From: Candidatus Peribacteraceae bacterium
GTDB lineage: Bacteria > Patescibacteriota > Gracilibacteria > Peribacterales > Peribacteraceae
Assembly: GCA_018062585.1 (NCBI GenBank)
Contig: JAGORY010000035.1
Location: forward strand, 1 to 11,362
Direction of reading: 5' to 3'
Length of the DNA: 11,362 bases
Both the position numbers and the translations under genes were made by a program. This document shows, one piece after another, positions 1 through 6,756 of this stretch (position 1 is the first letter of the stretch; each line of letters starts with the position of its first letter). The notes under the pieces are model-generated. The model saw only the letters and a program-made list of their open reading frames with translations. It did no database searches and had not been told where the DNA came from.

Positions 1-1262
1 ATCTCGAGCGGATTCGTAACCCGGACGACTTTCGAAAGCTTCGCAACCGCCCCGCTTGACGATCTCGCTGTGACCGTCACGAGGTACGTGCCGACGGAAT
101 TGAATACCTGTGCAACACGAAGTCCTTCGGCACTCTTCTGATTACCGAACTCCCACGTAGCGTTGGCGATGGGTTCCTTCGTCTTCAGCGCAAACAAAAC
201 ACCAAAAGGCGGAGGCCCCAGAAGCGTCTGCGGTTCGGTTTCCAGTGTGATCGAAAATGGCTGTTCGGCAGGCCTCACGACCTCGATGGTGCGCTGAAGA
301 GATGACTGAGATTGGTTTCCGAGCGTAATAGCGACGGTGACATTCACTTTGCCGATCTTGTGATACGTGTACGCCGCAATAAGTTTGTCAGTCTCAAAAT
401 CTACTGTTCCGTCGCCATCGAAGTCCCACTTGGCCTTCACGAGCTTGGTCATAGCATCAGTGTTCTTCGGAAACAAATGCTCGATACTGAATGTCATCGG
501 TTCGTCGATGATCGGCTGCAATGGTTGTACGCCAAAACTTGCCCGGGGTACCACGAGACGGTACACGACCTGTTTGATCTGACCGTCGGTCATCGTCACA
601 TTGGCAACAACGTTGAAAATACCTGCTCTCGTAATGAGGTACGTCGATTGTGGGTCGAATGTTTCCTGATCCGGAACTCCGTCGTTGTTGTAATCCCATT
701 CGTATTTGAGAGGCTTCAGTTTTTGTTGGGCAAACAATTTGAGCGCAGTCTCCATGCCGAACGTCACGGACACGGGAGCGATGAAATCAGCGGCGGCAGT
801 CGGAGCGATCACTTCGAGACGGAGCTTGGGCTGAACATTGACGAGTATGGCGGTAGCGATACTGAGGAGTACGAGAGGAATAGTCACTCCTGCTAAGCGC
901 ACCGATGCGAAAAATCGCATGCGGGGGTGATCCTTGATATGTGCGATACGCACGAAACCAATGACGGCGAACAGAGTCCAGAGTACGGCGCCGAATCCGT
1001 ATCCCACAGTGACCATTGATTTCAGATCCGACAAGCTTCCGTCCGGACGCGGAAACATCGACATGAACACCAGTGCCGGGATGGCGTAGAGAAGGGCGAT
1101 AACGACGAACAAGACGAGAGCAACATTGAGTGTGGGTTTTTTCTTCGGAATATTTGGCACAGCAGAAACCTGCTCAGGCGCGAGCTCTTTCTGAACCGGC
1201 GTCGGCGTGGGTGATGACAATGTGATGCCGTCGACGGGAGGTGGTGGCGGAGTTTCTGGCAT
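1..1262 (-). CDS. PKD-domain membrane-anchored surface protein (partial, C-terminus beyond window)
   Basis: The reading frame is open for 420 codons from an ATG at 1262 to the left edge, so the C-terminus is missing. A TGA in the same frame lies 27 nt upstream, which rules out a longer start. The N-terminal ~45 residues are proline-rich and probably cytoplasmic. Three hydrophobic segments follow at about 45-69, 87-107 and 122-142, so the rest should be outside. The external part has repeated PKD-like beta domains carrying acidic calcium-type loops: WDYNNDGVPD (189-198) and WDFDGDGTVD (279-288), with a more degenerate WEFGNQ (370-375) in a third unit. PKD domains usually serve in surface adhesion or as spacers. 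The gene follows a lipoprotein gene by 48 bp in the same direction and is probably cotranscribed. A weak GATACT at 1281-1276 could give it its own start. Function and ligand are unknown; the fold call is fairly safe. Confidence 0.8.
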   Translation of the reverse strand, partial: MPETPPPPPVDGITLSSPTPTPVQKELAPEQVSAVPNIPKKKPTLNVALVLFVVIALLYAIPALVFMSMFPRPDGSLSDLKSMVTVGYGFGAVLWTLFAVIGFVRIAHIKDHPRMRFFASVRLAGVTIPLVLLSIATAILVNVQPKLRLEVIAPTAAADFIAPVSVTFGMETALKLFAQQKLKPLKYEWDYNNDGVPDQETFDPQSTYLITRAGIFNVVANVTMTDGQIKQVVYRLVVPRASFGVQPLQPIIDEPMTFSIEHLFPKNTDAMTKLVKAKWDFDGDGTVDFETDKLIAAYTYHKIGKVNVTVAITLGNQSQSSLQRTIEVVRPAEQPFSITLETEPQTLLGPPPFGVLFALKTKEPIANATWEFGNQKSAEGLRVAQVFNSVGTYLVTVTARSSSGAVAKLSKVVRVTNPLE

Positions 1263-1310
1263 GTGTCTGCGTCTCAGTATCCATGGAAGTCACTGCGAGC
1301 GGAACTGGCA

Positions 1311-2150
1311 CTACGACGAAAAGATGGCAAAGATACTCTCAAGCGGAAGTGTTGCGGCGGTGCCGACCGGTGACTGAATCTGTGCAGCAGAATCGTACTC
1401 AGAAAACAGCGCGTCCGCACGAAGCTCGATGGCGCCAAGCGCGGTCGGTACGCCGCTCACATTCCAGATCACTCTCGAAAGCGAAAAATCTTTGGTATTG
1501 ATCCACATTTCGCCGTCCGCCTTCAGGCTCTCATTGGATTCTGGCGTTCCCCCTTGTGGCATCGACGAGAGTGTCTCCGGCTTCAGCGCGACGCGGTAGT
1601 GATAAAGCGAACGCCCGTTGTCTTTCACTATGCCGAGGTTTTCGGTGACCGAGAGCGCATCAGCGTAGGACGACATCACGACCGGATCCGGGGTGTGGCG
1701 CTCTGAAAGTGTGGTACCCGAATCTTCGCCATACACCATCCATCCATTCGTGCTGCCGGTAAACGATCGCCGAAGCATCTGGCCGAGCACTCCCTCCGCC
1801 GATTCTAGCCTCAGGTACATGCGTCCGGTCCCCGGAGACACTGCTACCATTCTTCCGGATGCGCGCTCGTGTCCGCGTCTCATTGTGGACTCCAGATGAA
1901 ACGACGTATCAGCTGACCATGCCTGCCCTCCGGATCGGATGACGGCCTGCACGACAAGACTGCCCGAGAGTGCAGTCGTCGCTTCGGTACGAATATCGGC
2001 AGACATCGATACGGCGACGGACTCAACGGTATTACTGCGGATCACCGCCCGCCGAATCACTTCCTCTGGCTCGAGCTGCGCCACGCGTCCACACGAAGTG
2101 AGCGTGAGCGTGAGAGCCAGTGTTGCGGACAGTGAGCGTACGGTGAACAT
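1311..2150 (-). CDS. Lipoprotein, possible LolA/LppX-like fold
   Basis: This 279-residue protein starts with a short basic segment, a threonine/leucine-rich hydrophobic stretch and the lipobox LTSC with the modified Cys at 20, so it is exported and lipid-anchored. The mature part is mostly alternating beta-type sequence. It contains pieces such as 'RMYLRLES', 'NGWMVYG' and 'ADGEMWINTKDFSLSRVIWNV', shown here only as landmarks, the last near residue 211. That pattern, in which a strand-rich domain ends with a 'W(I/V)...F.L.R' element, resembles LolA/LppX/LprG-type lipid- or lipoprotein-binding half-barrels. The fold assignment is by pattern only and is tentative. It lies 44 bp after the secreted two-domain protein gene and 48 bp before the PKD gene, all in one direction. 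ATG at 2150 was chosen because the signal peptide begins there. No Shine-Dalgarno is visible. Confidence 0.8.
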   Translation of the reverse strand: MFTVRSLSATLALTLTLTSCGRVAQLEPEEVIRRAVIRSNTVESVAVSMSADIRTEATTALSGSLVVQAVIRSGGQAWSADTSFHLESTMRRGHERASGRMVAVSPGTGRMYLRLESAEGVLGQMLRRSFTGSTNGWMVYGEDSGTTLSERHTPDPVVMSSYADALSVTENLGIVKDNGRSLYHYRVALKPETLSSMPQGGTPESNESLKADGEMWINTKDFSLSRVIWNVSGVPTALGAIELRADALFSEYDSAAQIQSPVGTAATLPLESIFAIFSS

Positions 2151-2194
2151 GGGCGTGAAGTGTACAGATCGTTTGGGTGGGGCGAAACCTTCGG

Positions 2195-3139
2195 TTAGCG
2201 CGTAGGTCGATACAGAACTGACTGAAGGTCCGAAGGTTCCTCGATAGAGAAATTCACCTTCTTGGACTGCGACGCATTGATCTGCGCTTTCAGGAGAAAG
2301 ACAACTGTTCGCCCGCGCTGCAGAATGTAGGTCGGATCAAACTTCAGCGTCACTGCGTATCCGCGCATGCGCTGCGCAAGTGGGGTCAAGACTTCACCCG
2401 AACGCGTCTCCAACGTGAAGTCGAGCAAGTTCATATCGCGCGCGTCGCCGAGGTTCGTGAAAGTGACAGCCTGAAGCAGACGATCATTTTTTGAGTCCAC
2501 TGAGAGCTGAAGCCTGGCAACCGTTTCGCGTCGTCCGTAACGTAGCGGCCCGCGGATCGGTAGTAGATTCACGGTGATCTTGCCGGCGTCTTTCGGAGAT
2601 GTGAACACTTTCTGCGTGATGTCTGCCTCGAGAAGTGTCACCGACTTCGCAGTCGACGTAATGGCCGACGCTCCGCTGATTGTCACTCCGTGTTCTGCAG
2701 CAACTGTTGCGTCACGCGAGATATCGACCAGCACTTTCACGCGCACGGCTTCGCACTTCTTCACCGTCAGTGCCGTCACTCGCAGATCTGCGGAACGAGA
2801 CTGACGATCAAACGTGCGAGACCGAGAGATTCTCCGAAAACCGTCGTTCAGGTACACGGCCGCGATATCCGAAGCATCACCGAGTCCGGTGTGCGAGACG
2901 CGGAGCCCCGTCACCGTGACATCACTGTCGCAGGATGCAGAAATATTGAGTGTGGCCATGTCGATTCTAGTCGCCCCCTTGGGAACCGCACCGAGTAGCT
3001 GAGAGGACTCAATACTCACTTGGAGCTCACCCTGCCCGCTTTCCTGACTAACAGTCTCTCCATAGAGATCGGCTGCACGTAACGATGACGGAACAGTCAG
3101 TGCGATGAACGCGACGAAAACGACAGAGATGTTTTTCAT
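2195..3139 (-). CDS. Secreted two-domain beta-sandwich protein of unknown function
   Basis: The 314-residue product begins with a classical signal peptide, MKN plus a hydrophobic core and a predicted cleavage after LRA (residues 20-22). No lipobox is present. The mature part shows an internal duplication. Both halves pair a 'V.(G/F)..' strand with a GDA-D loop: GLGDASD at 85-91 and NLGDARD at 229-235, about 144 residues apart. In each, later strands end in 'VRVKVLVDIS' (about 132-141) or 'VVFLLKAQIN' (about 279-288). This looks like the Ig-like surface domain common in CPR secreted proteins; I do not know a named family. There are only two cysteines, Cys70 and Cys129, both in the first half and possibly disulfide-bonded. 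It heads a three-gene run with the downstream lipoprotein and PKD genes. A TAGAAT lies 6 nt before the ATG. Confidence 0.8.
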   Translation of the reverse strand: MKNISVVFVAFIALTVPSSLRAADLYGETVSQESGQGELQVSIESSQLLGAVPKGATRIDMATLNISASCDSDVTVTGLRVSHTGLGDASDIAAVYLNDGFRRISRSRTFDRQSRSADLRVTALTVKKCEAVRVKVLVDISRDATVAAEHGVTISGASAITSTAKSVTLLEADITQKVFTSPKDAGKITVNLLPIRGPLRYGRRETVARLQLSVDSKNDRLLQAVTFTNLGDARDMNLLDFTLETRSGEVLTPLAQRMRGYAVTLKFDPTYILQRGRTVVFLLKAQINASQSKKVNFSIEEPSDLQSVLYRPTR

Positions 3140-3145
3140 GAATGA

Positions 3146-3151
3146 ATTCTA
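3146..3151 (-). promoter_or_regulatory. -10-like hexamer TAGAAT, predicted to start transcription at the ATG
   Basis: TAGAAT matches the -10 consensus at five of six bases and is followed by six bases and then ATG at 3139. With standard spacing the first transcribed base would be the A of the start codon, giving a leaderless mRNA. No good -35 element is seen at the usual distance. The 75-bp gap to the TPM gene supports a separate promoter here. Confidence 0.45.
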
Positions 3152-3213
3152 GCCGATGTCTGCAGAATAGAGATTGAAGAATTAACTAACAGTTGCGTTG
3201 AACATTAAGACGA

Positions 3214-4101
3214 TTACCAGCGTCCACTTGCGCCGCCACCGCCAAAGCTTCCACCTCCAAATCCGCCGAATCCTCCCCCGCTGCCGCCCCTGAAACCACC
3301 ACCTCCACCCGGCCCCCAACCGCCTCCGGCCCACCAGTGTGTCTTGCCGCGAGATTTGTAATCACGCGAGACGATGAAATCGAGCAGTAAACCAAGTGGC
3401 ACCAATGCCGGAATCGCAAGCCACCAGCCGAAGAGAAATGCAAGTACCGCGCCGCCAAATCCACCGAAGACGCCGCCCAGCCACCACGATTTCGTGCGAC
3501 CGAGAATGGCCGTGATCCACTGCAAACCGATGACAAAGAAAAAGAAGGCGAAAGGACCAAACGGATTGTCCGCAGGTTCGGCATATCGCTCTGCGGTGTA
3601 TTCGTTCCCGATATGTTTCACTAGTGAATCAATGGCAGCCTCGATGCCACCGGCGTAATCACCGTCTCTAAAATGCGGCGTCACATCAGTCTCGATAACT
3701 CCTTTGGCGACGAGATCCGGTACCGCACCCTCGAGCCCATAGCCCACTTCAACACGAATTTCCCTGTCATCGTACGCAACAAGCATAAGGAGTCCGTTGT
3801 CCTTGACGGAACCGACACCCCACTTCCGACCGATTTCGAGTGTCGCCTGTTCGATCGGGTACCCATCCAAAGTACGAACAATAACGACTGCAATCTCATT
3901 GCTTGTGGAATCCTTGTACGCCTGCAGCCTGCTCTCGATACGCTGCTCTGCATCGGCGTCGATGATGCCCGCGGCGTCGGTGAGAAAACCGTCGTTCGGA
4001 GGTACCGCAAATTCTGCGAGCGTTCGTGACGGAACCAGAAGAGCTGCCGCGATGAGCGAGACAGCAAACATGCCGACGAGGCGATGAAAGAAATGCGTCA
4101 T
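3214..4101 (-). CDS. TPM-domain (YgcG-like) membrane protein with glycine-rich tail
   Basis: A signal peptide (cleavage near residue 29, after TLA) leads into a TPM domain at about 33-165. The family hallmarks are visible: DAAGIID (42-48), 'NEIAVVIV' (68-75), KDNGLLMLV (100-108) and the block 'IRVEVGYGLEGAVPD' (115-129). Two hydrophobic stretches follow at about 182-200 and 207-240. The C-terminus from ~258 is glycine-rich and ends in GASGRW, which is typical of this family. TPM domains were annotated as phosphatases, but the biochemical role of YgcG-type proteins is uncertain. Some act in membrane-protein or photosystem maintenance. The gene starts 12 bp after lemA, a pairing conserved across many bacteria, so the two are very likely one transcript and may act in one membrane complex. 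The total of 295 residues is normal. The start at 4101 is supported by the signal peptide. Confidence 0.92.
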   Translation of the reverse strand: MTHFFHRLVGMFAVSLIAAALLVPSRTLAEFAVPPNDGFLTDAAGIIDADAEQRIESRLQAYKDSTSNEIAVVIVRTLDGYPIEQATLEIGRKWGVGSVKDNGLLMLVAYDDREIRVEVGYGLEGAVPDLVAKGVIETDVTPHFRDGDYAGGIEAAIDSLVKHIGNEYTAERYAEPADNPFGPFAFFFFVIGLQWITAILGRTKSWWLGGVFGGFGGAVLAFLFGWWLAIPALVPLGLLLDFIVSRDYKSRGKTHWWAGGGWGPGGGGGFRGGSGGGFGGFGGGSFGGGGASGRW

Positions 4102-4113
4102 GCTACAGCGAAC

Positions 4114-4689
4114 TTAGTTCGTGAAGTCGACAGTCGGAGCGACGTCGCTACCGGGTGTGGCCTCAAACGATTTCTCGGAAGCAAAGCCGAACATGGCAGC
4201 AGCGAGCTTGCCCGGAAAACGCTGGACGCGGACGTTGTACGAAAAGACGGCGTCGTTGTAATCCTTGCGTGCGACTGCGATGCGATTTTCTGTTCCTTCA
4301 AGCTGTGTCATGAGATCGCGGAAAGCCTGCGTTGCCTGCAATTGCGGGTACGCCTCGACAGTCACGAGCAGTCTCGAGAGTGCCGAATCGAAGCCGGCGG
4401 CAGCTTGGATCTCACCTCCTCTGTCACCGACGGTCTTGGCCTGCGCCCATGCACTCCTAGCTTCGGTCACTTCCCTGAATGTCTCTTGCTCGAAGTTTGC
4501 AGCCCCCTTTACGGTGCTGACGAGGTTGGGGACGAGATCGACTCGGCGCTGATACTGGGTCTCGACTTGGGCCCACTGGTTATCAACGTTGCCTTTAGCG
4601 GTGACGAAACCGTTGTAACTACTGATCGCCCAGATGCTGATGAGGACGGCGAACGCCAGAACGATGATCCAGGGTGAAATTTTCTTCAT
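4114..4689 (-). CDS. lemA: LemA family membrane protein
   Basis: This 191-residue protein has one N-terminal membrane helix (about 7-24) followed by the LemA signature. In it YNGFV, KGNVDNQWAQVE, QYQRRVDLVPNL and VKGAANFE run in order from about residue 25 to 72. The rest is a helical domain with 'YPQLQA' and 'LEGTENRIAVARKDYN', and it ends with the usual 'P.VDF' tail. LemA proteins have a short extracellular N-terminus, one helix and a cytoplasmic helical bundle. Their exact function is unsettled. The true start is the ATG at 4689 (MKKIS...). The frame stays open to 4854, but the added 55 residues would place non-family sequence before the helix and overlap the upstream gene. TPM follows 12 bp downstream. 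A possible extended -10 lies about 28 nt upstream, and there is no Shine-Dalgarno. Confidence 0.95.
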   Translation of the reverse strand: MKKISPWIIVLAFAVLISIWAISSYNGFVTAKGNVDNQWAQVETQYQRRVDLVPNLVSTVKGAANFEQETFREVTEARSAWAQAKTVGDRGGEIQAAAGFDSALSRLLVTVEAYPQLQATQAFRDLMTQLEGTENRIAVARKDYNDAVFSYNVRVQRFPGKLAAAMFGFASEKSFEATPGSDVAPTVDFTN

Positions 4690-4716
4690 GACGGTTGGAA
4701 AAGAAATGAGGACGGA

Positions 4717-4725
4717 AGAATAGCA
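4717..4725 (-). promoter_or_regulatory. Possible extended -10 (TGCTATTCT) upstream of lemA
   Basis: TGC directly before TATTCT fits the TGn extended -10 arrangement, though the hexamer matches only four of six bases. Transcription would begin near 4710 and leave a pyrimidine-rich leader of about 20 nt without a Shine-Dalgarno. It sits in the 58-bp gap between the upstream lipoprotein gene and lemA. Confidence 0.3.
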
Positions 4726-4747
4726 CAAACGTCGCAATAACTCGATC

Positions 4748-5329
4748 TTATTTTTTGGGAAGCTCGAGCATAAGCTGCGTACTTCTCGAACCCGGGTCAC
4801 CGAGAACGGTGTGCTCGAAGTTGACGCGGATTTTTCCGCTCGTGATAGCAACACTCTTCACCTCGGCGTGTCCGAGTGGAAATGCGGCGAACTGATGAGC
4901 CGTGCCACCCGAAGCAGTGAACGCAGCAAGTTCGGTCGTCGACAGTTCGCCCTTGCCTACCGTGACCTTCACGATAGCGTCCGGAATCCCGTCACCAGTC
5001 AGATCTCCATACACGATGTCGTCGATATCCACCGTGACATCACGGAAATCTTCCACGAGTACTGATGGCGGAAACGTGTACATGCCGCCGCGAACATACA
5101 CCTGAAAATTCTGTCCGGCATTCGTGAGCGCCTTGCGAACCGTAGGATCGATGATCGTGTAGCTGGCTGATGCAAGCGCGGCTTTGGAAAGCTCCGCAGG
5201 AATGACGGTAGCCTGTGTATCAACCATGAGAAAAGCGCCTGTTCCGGAAAGAGAAGGAGTCTCCTGTGTGCCGCAAGCAGAAAAAACGAGGGGTGCCACC
5301 GCGACGAAGATCATGATGTGATATCGCAT
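4748..5329 (-). CDS. Lipoprotein with a GDLTGDGIPDA motif, function unknown
   Basis: The product is 193 residues. ATG at 5329 was chosen because it puts a compact signal peptide and lipobox FSAC (Cys19) right at the N-terminus. The open frame extends to 5449, but that would add 40 residues and overlap the divergent Sel1 gene. The mature domain has an 'L.(N/A)..Y' beginning, a 'V.GG.YTFPPS' segment (about 79-89) and the acidic loop YGDLTGDGIPDA (about 107-118). Next come an alanine-rich stretch and 'FPLGHAEVKSVAI...I.V', ending in a strand. This order, a GDL.GDG..DA loop followed by an LG...V.S..I element, matches a widespread family of small uncharacterised secreted proteins. The acidic loop could bind calcium (inference). 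It is the first gene of the leftward envelope run and lies 58 bp before lemA. Confidence 0.8.
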   Translation of the reverse strand: MRYHIMIFVAVAPLVFSACGTQETPSLSGTGAFLMVDTQATVIPAELSKAALASASYTIIDPTVRKALTNAGQNFQVYVRGGMYTFPPSVLVEDFRDVTVDIDDIVYGDLTGDGIPDAIVKVTVGKGELSTTELAAFTASGGTAHQFAAFPLGHAEVKSVAITSGKIRVNFEHTVLGDPGSRSTQLMLELPKK

Positions 5330-5335
5330 ACCCAA

Positions 5336-5341
5336 AGCATA
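5336..5341 (-). promoter_or_regulatory. -10-like TATGCT placed for a leaderless start at 5329
   Basis: TATGCT (four of six consensus bases, keeping the key TA...T) is followed by six bases and then ATG at 5329, so the predicted first base is the A of the start codon. It is the leftward half of a 49-bp divergent promoter region shared with the Sel1 gene. Confidence 0.35.
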
Positions 5342-5362
5342 CAGCACGAAGCGACTCAGGGA

Positions 5363-5371
5363 TGATACAAT
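5363..5371 (+). promoter_or_regulatory. Extended -10 TGATACAAT placed for a near-leaderless start at 5379
   Basis: TACAAT matches five of six -10 bases and carries an upstream TGn, the extended -10 feature that can replace a -35. Seven bases separate it from ATG at 5379, so transcription should begin at 5378-5379. The msrB start has a very similar element, TGATAGACT. Confidence 0.5.
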
Positions 5372-5378
5372 GCGTACC

Positions 5379-6023
5379 ATGAAAAACGTACTCGTGGCTT
5401 CCGTCATTTTCCTTGCCGCCTGTACGGTCACCACCGGAAATGCAGACACGGACTACAAAGTGGGCGAATTGTACGAACACGGAAAAGGCGTGGCGCAGGA
5501 TATGAGTGAAGCGGTGAACTACTACAGGAAAGCTGCAAAAGCCGGCTCGGCTCAAGCTCAGTTCACGATGGGTGTGCTCTCGTACGAAGGCAACGGCGTG
5601 AAGCGGGATCTGGCGGAATCCGTCGAGTGGTTTAGGAGTGCAGCGATGCAGGGGCTGGCTCAAGCTCAGTACAACCTCGGTAACGCGTATCGCGCTGGCG
5701 AAGGCGCAGAACAGGATTTCGATCTGGCGCTTGAGTGGTATCACAAAGCCGCGATGCAAGGCTACGCCCCAGCCGCGCACAACATAGGAGCGATGGCAGG
5801 AAATGGCGAAGGTACGCCGCAGAGTTATACCGAAGCCTACAAGTGGCTTCTGCTTTCGGAAAAGCTTGGCACTGTCGCCGATAAGACTTATAAGGAGAAA
5901 TTCCGTAGCGGCCTTTCTCAGGAATCACAGACGCGTATCGAGGCCGACGTGAAAACGATGTACGAACAGATCAAGCAAAATTACACATCGTCGATGCCTG
6001 CGCCCCCCTCTTTAGTCAAGTAG
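5379..6023 (+). CDS. Sel1-repeat lipoprotein
   Basis: From the ATG at 5379 the protein is 214 residues: a short signal peptide with lipobox LAAC (Cys15), then about four Sel1-type repeats of 36 residues at roughly 24-56, 57-92, 93-128 and 129-164. The repeats show the usual pattern, such as 'A..LG..Y..G.G...D...A..WY.KAA.QG'. The final ~50 residues are a charged helical tail without repeats. Sel1 repeats form helical solenoids that hold protein partners, so this is probably an envelope scaffold or adaptor; the partner is unknown. An in-frame ATG nine bases upstream (5370) would add MRT, but it overlaps the putative -10, so 5379 is preferred. The gene ends in TAG and faces bcp, 38 bp away. It is divergent from the lipoprotein gene that starts at 5329. 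Confidence 0.9.
   Translation: MKNVLVASVIFLAACTVTTGNADTDYKVGELYEHGKGVAQDMSEAVNYYRKAAKAGSAQAQFTMGVLSYEGNGVKRDLAESVEWFRSAAMQGLAQAQYNLGNAYRAGEGAEQDFDLALEWYHKAAMQGYAPAAHNIGAMAGNGEGTPQSYTEAYKWLLLSEKLGTVADKTYKEKFRSGLSQESQTRIEADVKTMYEQIKQNYTSSMPAPPSLVK
5549..5670 (+). repeat. 14-bp direct repeat marking adjacent Sel1 units
   Basis: GGCTCAAGCTCAGT occurs exactly at 5549-5562 and again at 5657-5670, 108 bp apart. That is precisely 36 codons, one Sel1 period. The identity at DNA level between these two units, compared with the more divergent fourth unit, suggests a fairly recent unit duplication or gene conversion. Confidence 0.75.
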
Positions 6024-6033
6024 ATCAGCCGCA

Positions 6034-6059
6034 GTTACTTGTCCGCCTCCAGGAGTAAC
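6034..6059. terminator. Possible bidirectional hairpin between convergent genes
   Basis: GTTACT (6034-6039) and AGTAAC (6054-6059) form a six-base inverted repeat around a 14-nt loop, exactly in the 38-bp gap between the converging Sel1 and bcp genes. No T-tract follows on either strand, so it is not a standard intrinsic terminator. The call rests on position and symmetry. Confidence 0.3.
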
Positions 6060-6061
6060 CC

Positions 6062-6502
6062 CTAGACGCCGAATGCTTCCAGATCTTTGCCGACGATGTC
6101 TGCATGGTCTTTGGCATCGAAACCGTGATACGTCTTTTGGATGACATTTGTAGGATCAATGAGGAACGTCACACGTTTCGGAAAAAGAATGCCGTCTGCA
6201 CCGAATGTCCGGATGACCTCCTTGTCGGTATCCGCAATGAGCGAGAAAGGAAGCTGATACTTTTCGATGAATGCGCGGTGACTCTCCTGACTGTCTTTAC
6301 TGACGCCGACAATACTGATGCGACTACCTAGAGCTGCGTAATTGTCCCGAAAGCCACAGGCCTCCAACGTGCAGCCGGGCGTATCGTCTTGCGGATAAAA
6401 ATACAGAAGCAGCCATTTGCCTGCAAAATCGCTGGAAGAAACGAGTGTACCGTCCTGATCAAATCCTTTCCATGCCGGCGCCTGATCCCCTACTTTGAGC
6501 AT
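6062..6502 (-). CDS. bcp: Peroxiredoxin of the BCP/PrxQ type
   Basis: This thiol peroxidase reduces hydrogen peroxide and organic hydroperoxides in the cytoplasm, using thioredoxin-like donors. From ATG 6502 it is 146 residues and begins MLKVGDQAP, the usual BCP opening. The active site is visible as YPQDDTPGCTLEACG. It has the peroxidatic Cys44 in PGCT and a resolving Cys49 five residues later, the C-x4-C spacing of atypical two-Cys PrxQ enzymes. 'FPKRVTFLID' supplies the conserved arginine strand. A TTG at 6517 in frame would add five residues (THPY after the start); the ATG fits the family better. An AATAAT at 6531-6526 could be a -10, giving about a 17-nt leader without Shine-Dalgarno. 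It lies downstream of tRNA-Pro on the same strand and could also be read from that promoter. Function is confident. Confidence 0.95.
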   Translation of the reverse strand: MLKVGDQAPAWKGFDQDGTLVSSSDFAGKWLLLYFYPQDDTPGCTLEACGFRDNYAALGSRISIVGVSKDSQESHRAFIEKYQLPFSLIADTDKEVIRTFGADGILFPKRVTFLIDPTNVIQKTYHGFDAKDHADIVGKDLEAFGV

Positions 6503-6558
6503 ATAAGGATGAGTCAATGAAGATGATTATTCTGTAAGACTTGCCATCGTTTCAAAAC

Positions 6559-6634
6559 TGGTCGGAGCGAAAGGACTCGAACCTTCGGCCTCGTGGTCCC
6601 GAACCACGCGCTCTACCAACTGAGCTACGCCCCG
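6559..6634 (-). tRNA. tRNA-Pro (anticodon CGG)
   Basis: The 76-nt minus-strand gene folds as a normal cloverleaf. The seven-pair acceptor is CGGGGCG with CGCTCCG (one G-T pair). The D stem is GCTC/GAGC, and the anticodon stem is CGTGG/CCACG with loop TTCGGGA. The T stem is GAAGG/CCTTT with loop TTCGAGT, followed by discriminator A. CCA is encoded. The anticodon CGG (6599-6601 on the complementary strand) reads CCG only. G follows the anticodon, as in proline tRNAs. Confidence 0.95.
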
Positions 6635-6679
6635 GCGTTGAAACTGCAAAAATCGGTCTGAGAAAAGAGCGCGAGGCGC

Positions 6680-6709
6680 AGTATAGGAGGGAATCTCCAG
6701 CACAGCCAA
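6680..6709 (-). promoter_or_regulatory. Promoter of tRNA-Pro
   Basis: A -35-like TTGGCT (6709-6704) lies 18 bp from a -10 TATACT (6685-6680, five of six bases). The predicted start near 6673 leaves a leader of about 38 nt before the tRNA. This is one of only two places in the window with both promoter boxes reasonably placed; the other is also a tRNA. Confidence 0.55.
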
Positions 6710-6756
6710 TCCAAACAAAGCCACGACACAAAGGAATGGATTTGGAAAAAGTCTTT

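Noticed and set aside
312..896. Plus-strand open frame of 194 codons
   Set aside because: It is antisense to the PKD protein, whose frame shows membrane helices and repeated domains. The plus-strand translation has no recognisable pattern.
3214..3345. Low-complexity GC-rich block that could be a tandem repeat
   Set aside because: It encodes the glycine-rich tail normal for TPM/YgcG proteins and has no regular period.
4084..4677. Plus-strand open frame of 197 codons
   Set aside because: It lies opposite lemA, whose family signature is complete on the minus strand.
5220..5780. Minus-strand open frame of 186 codons
   Set aside because: It is antisense to the Sel1 repeats and overlaps the divergent promoter region; its translation is low-quality His/Arg/Phe-rich sequence.
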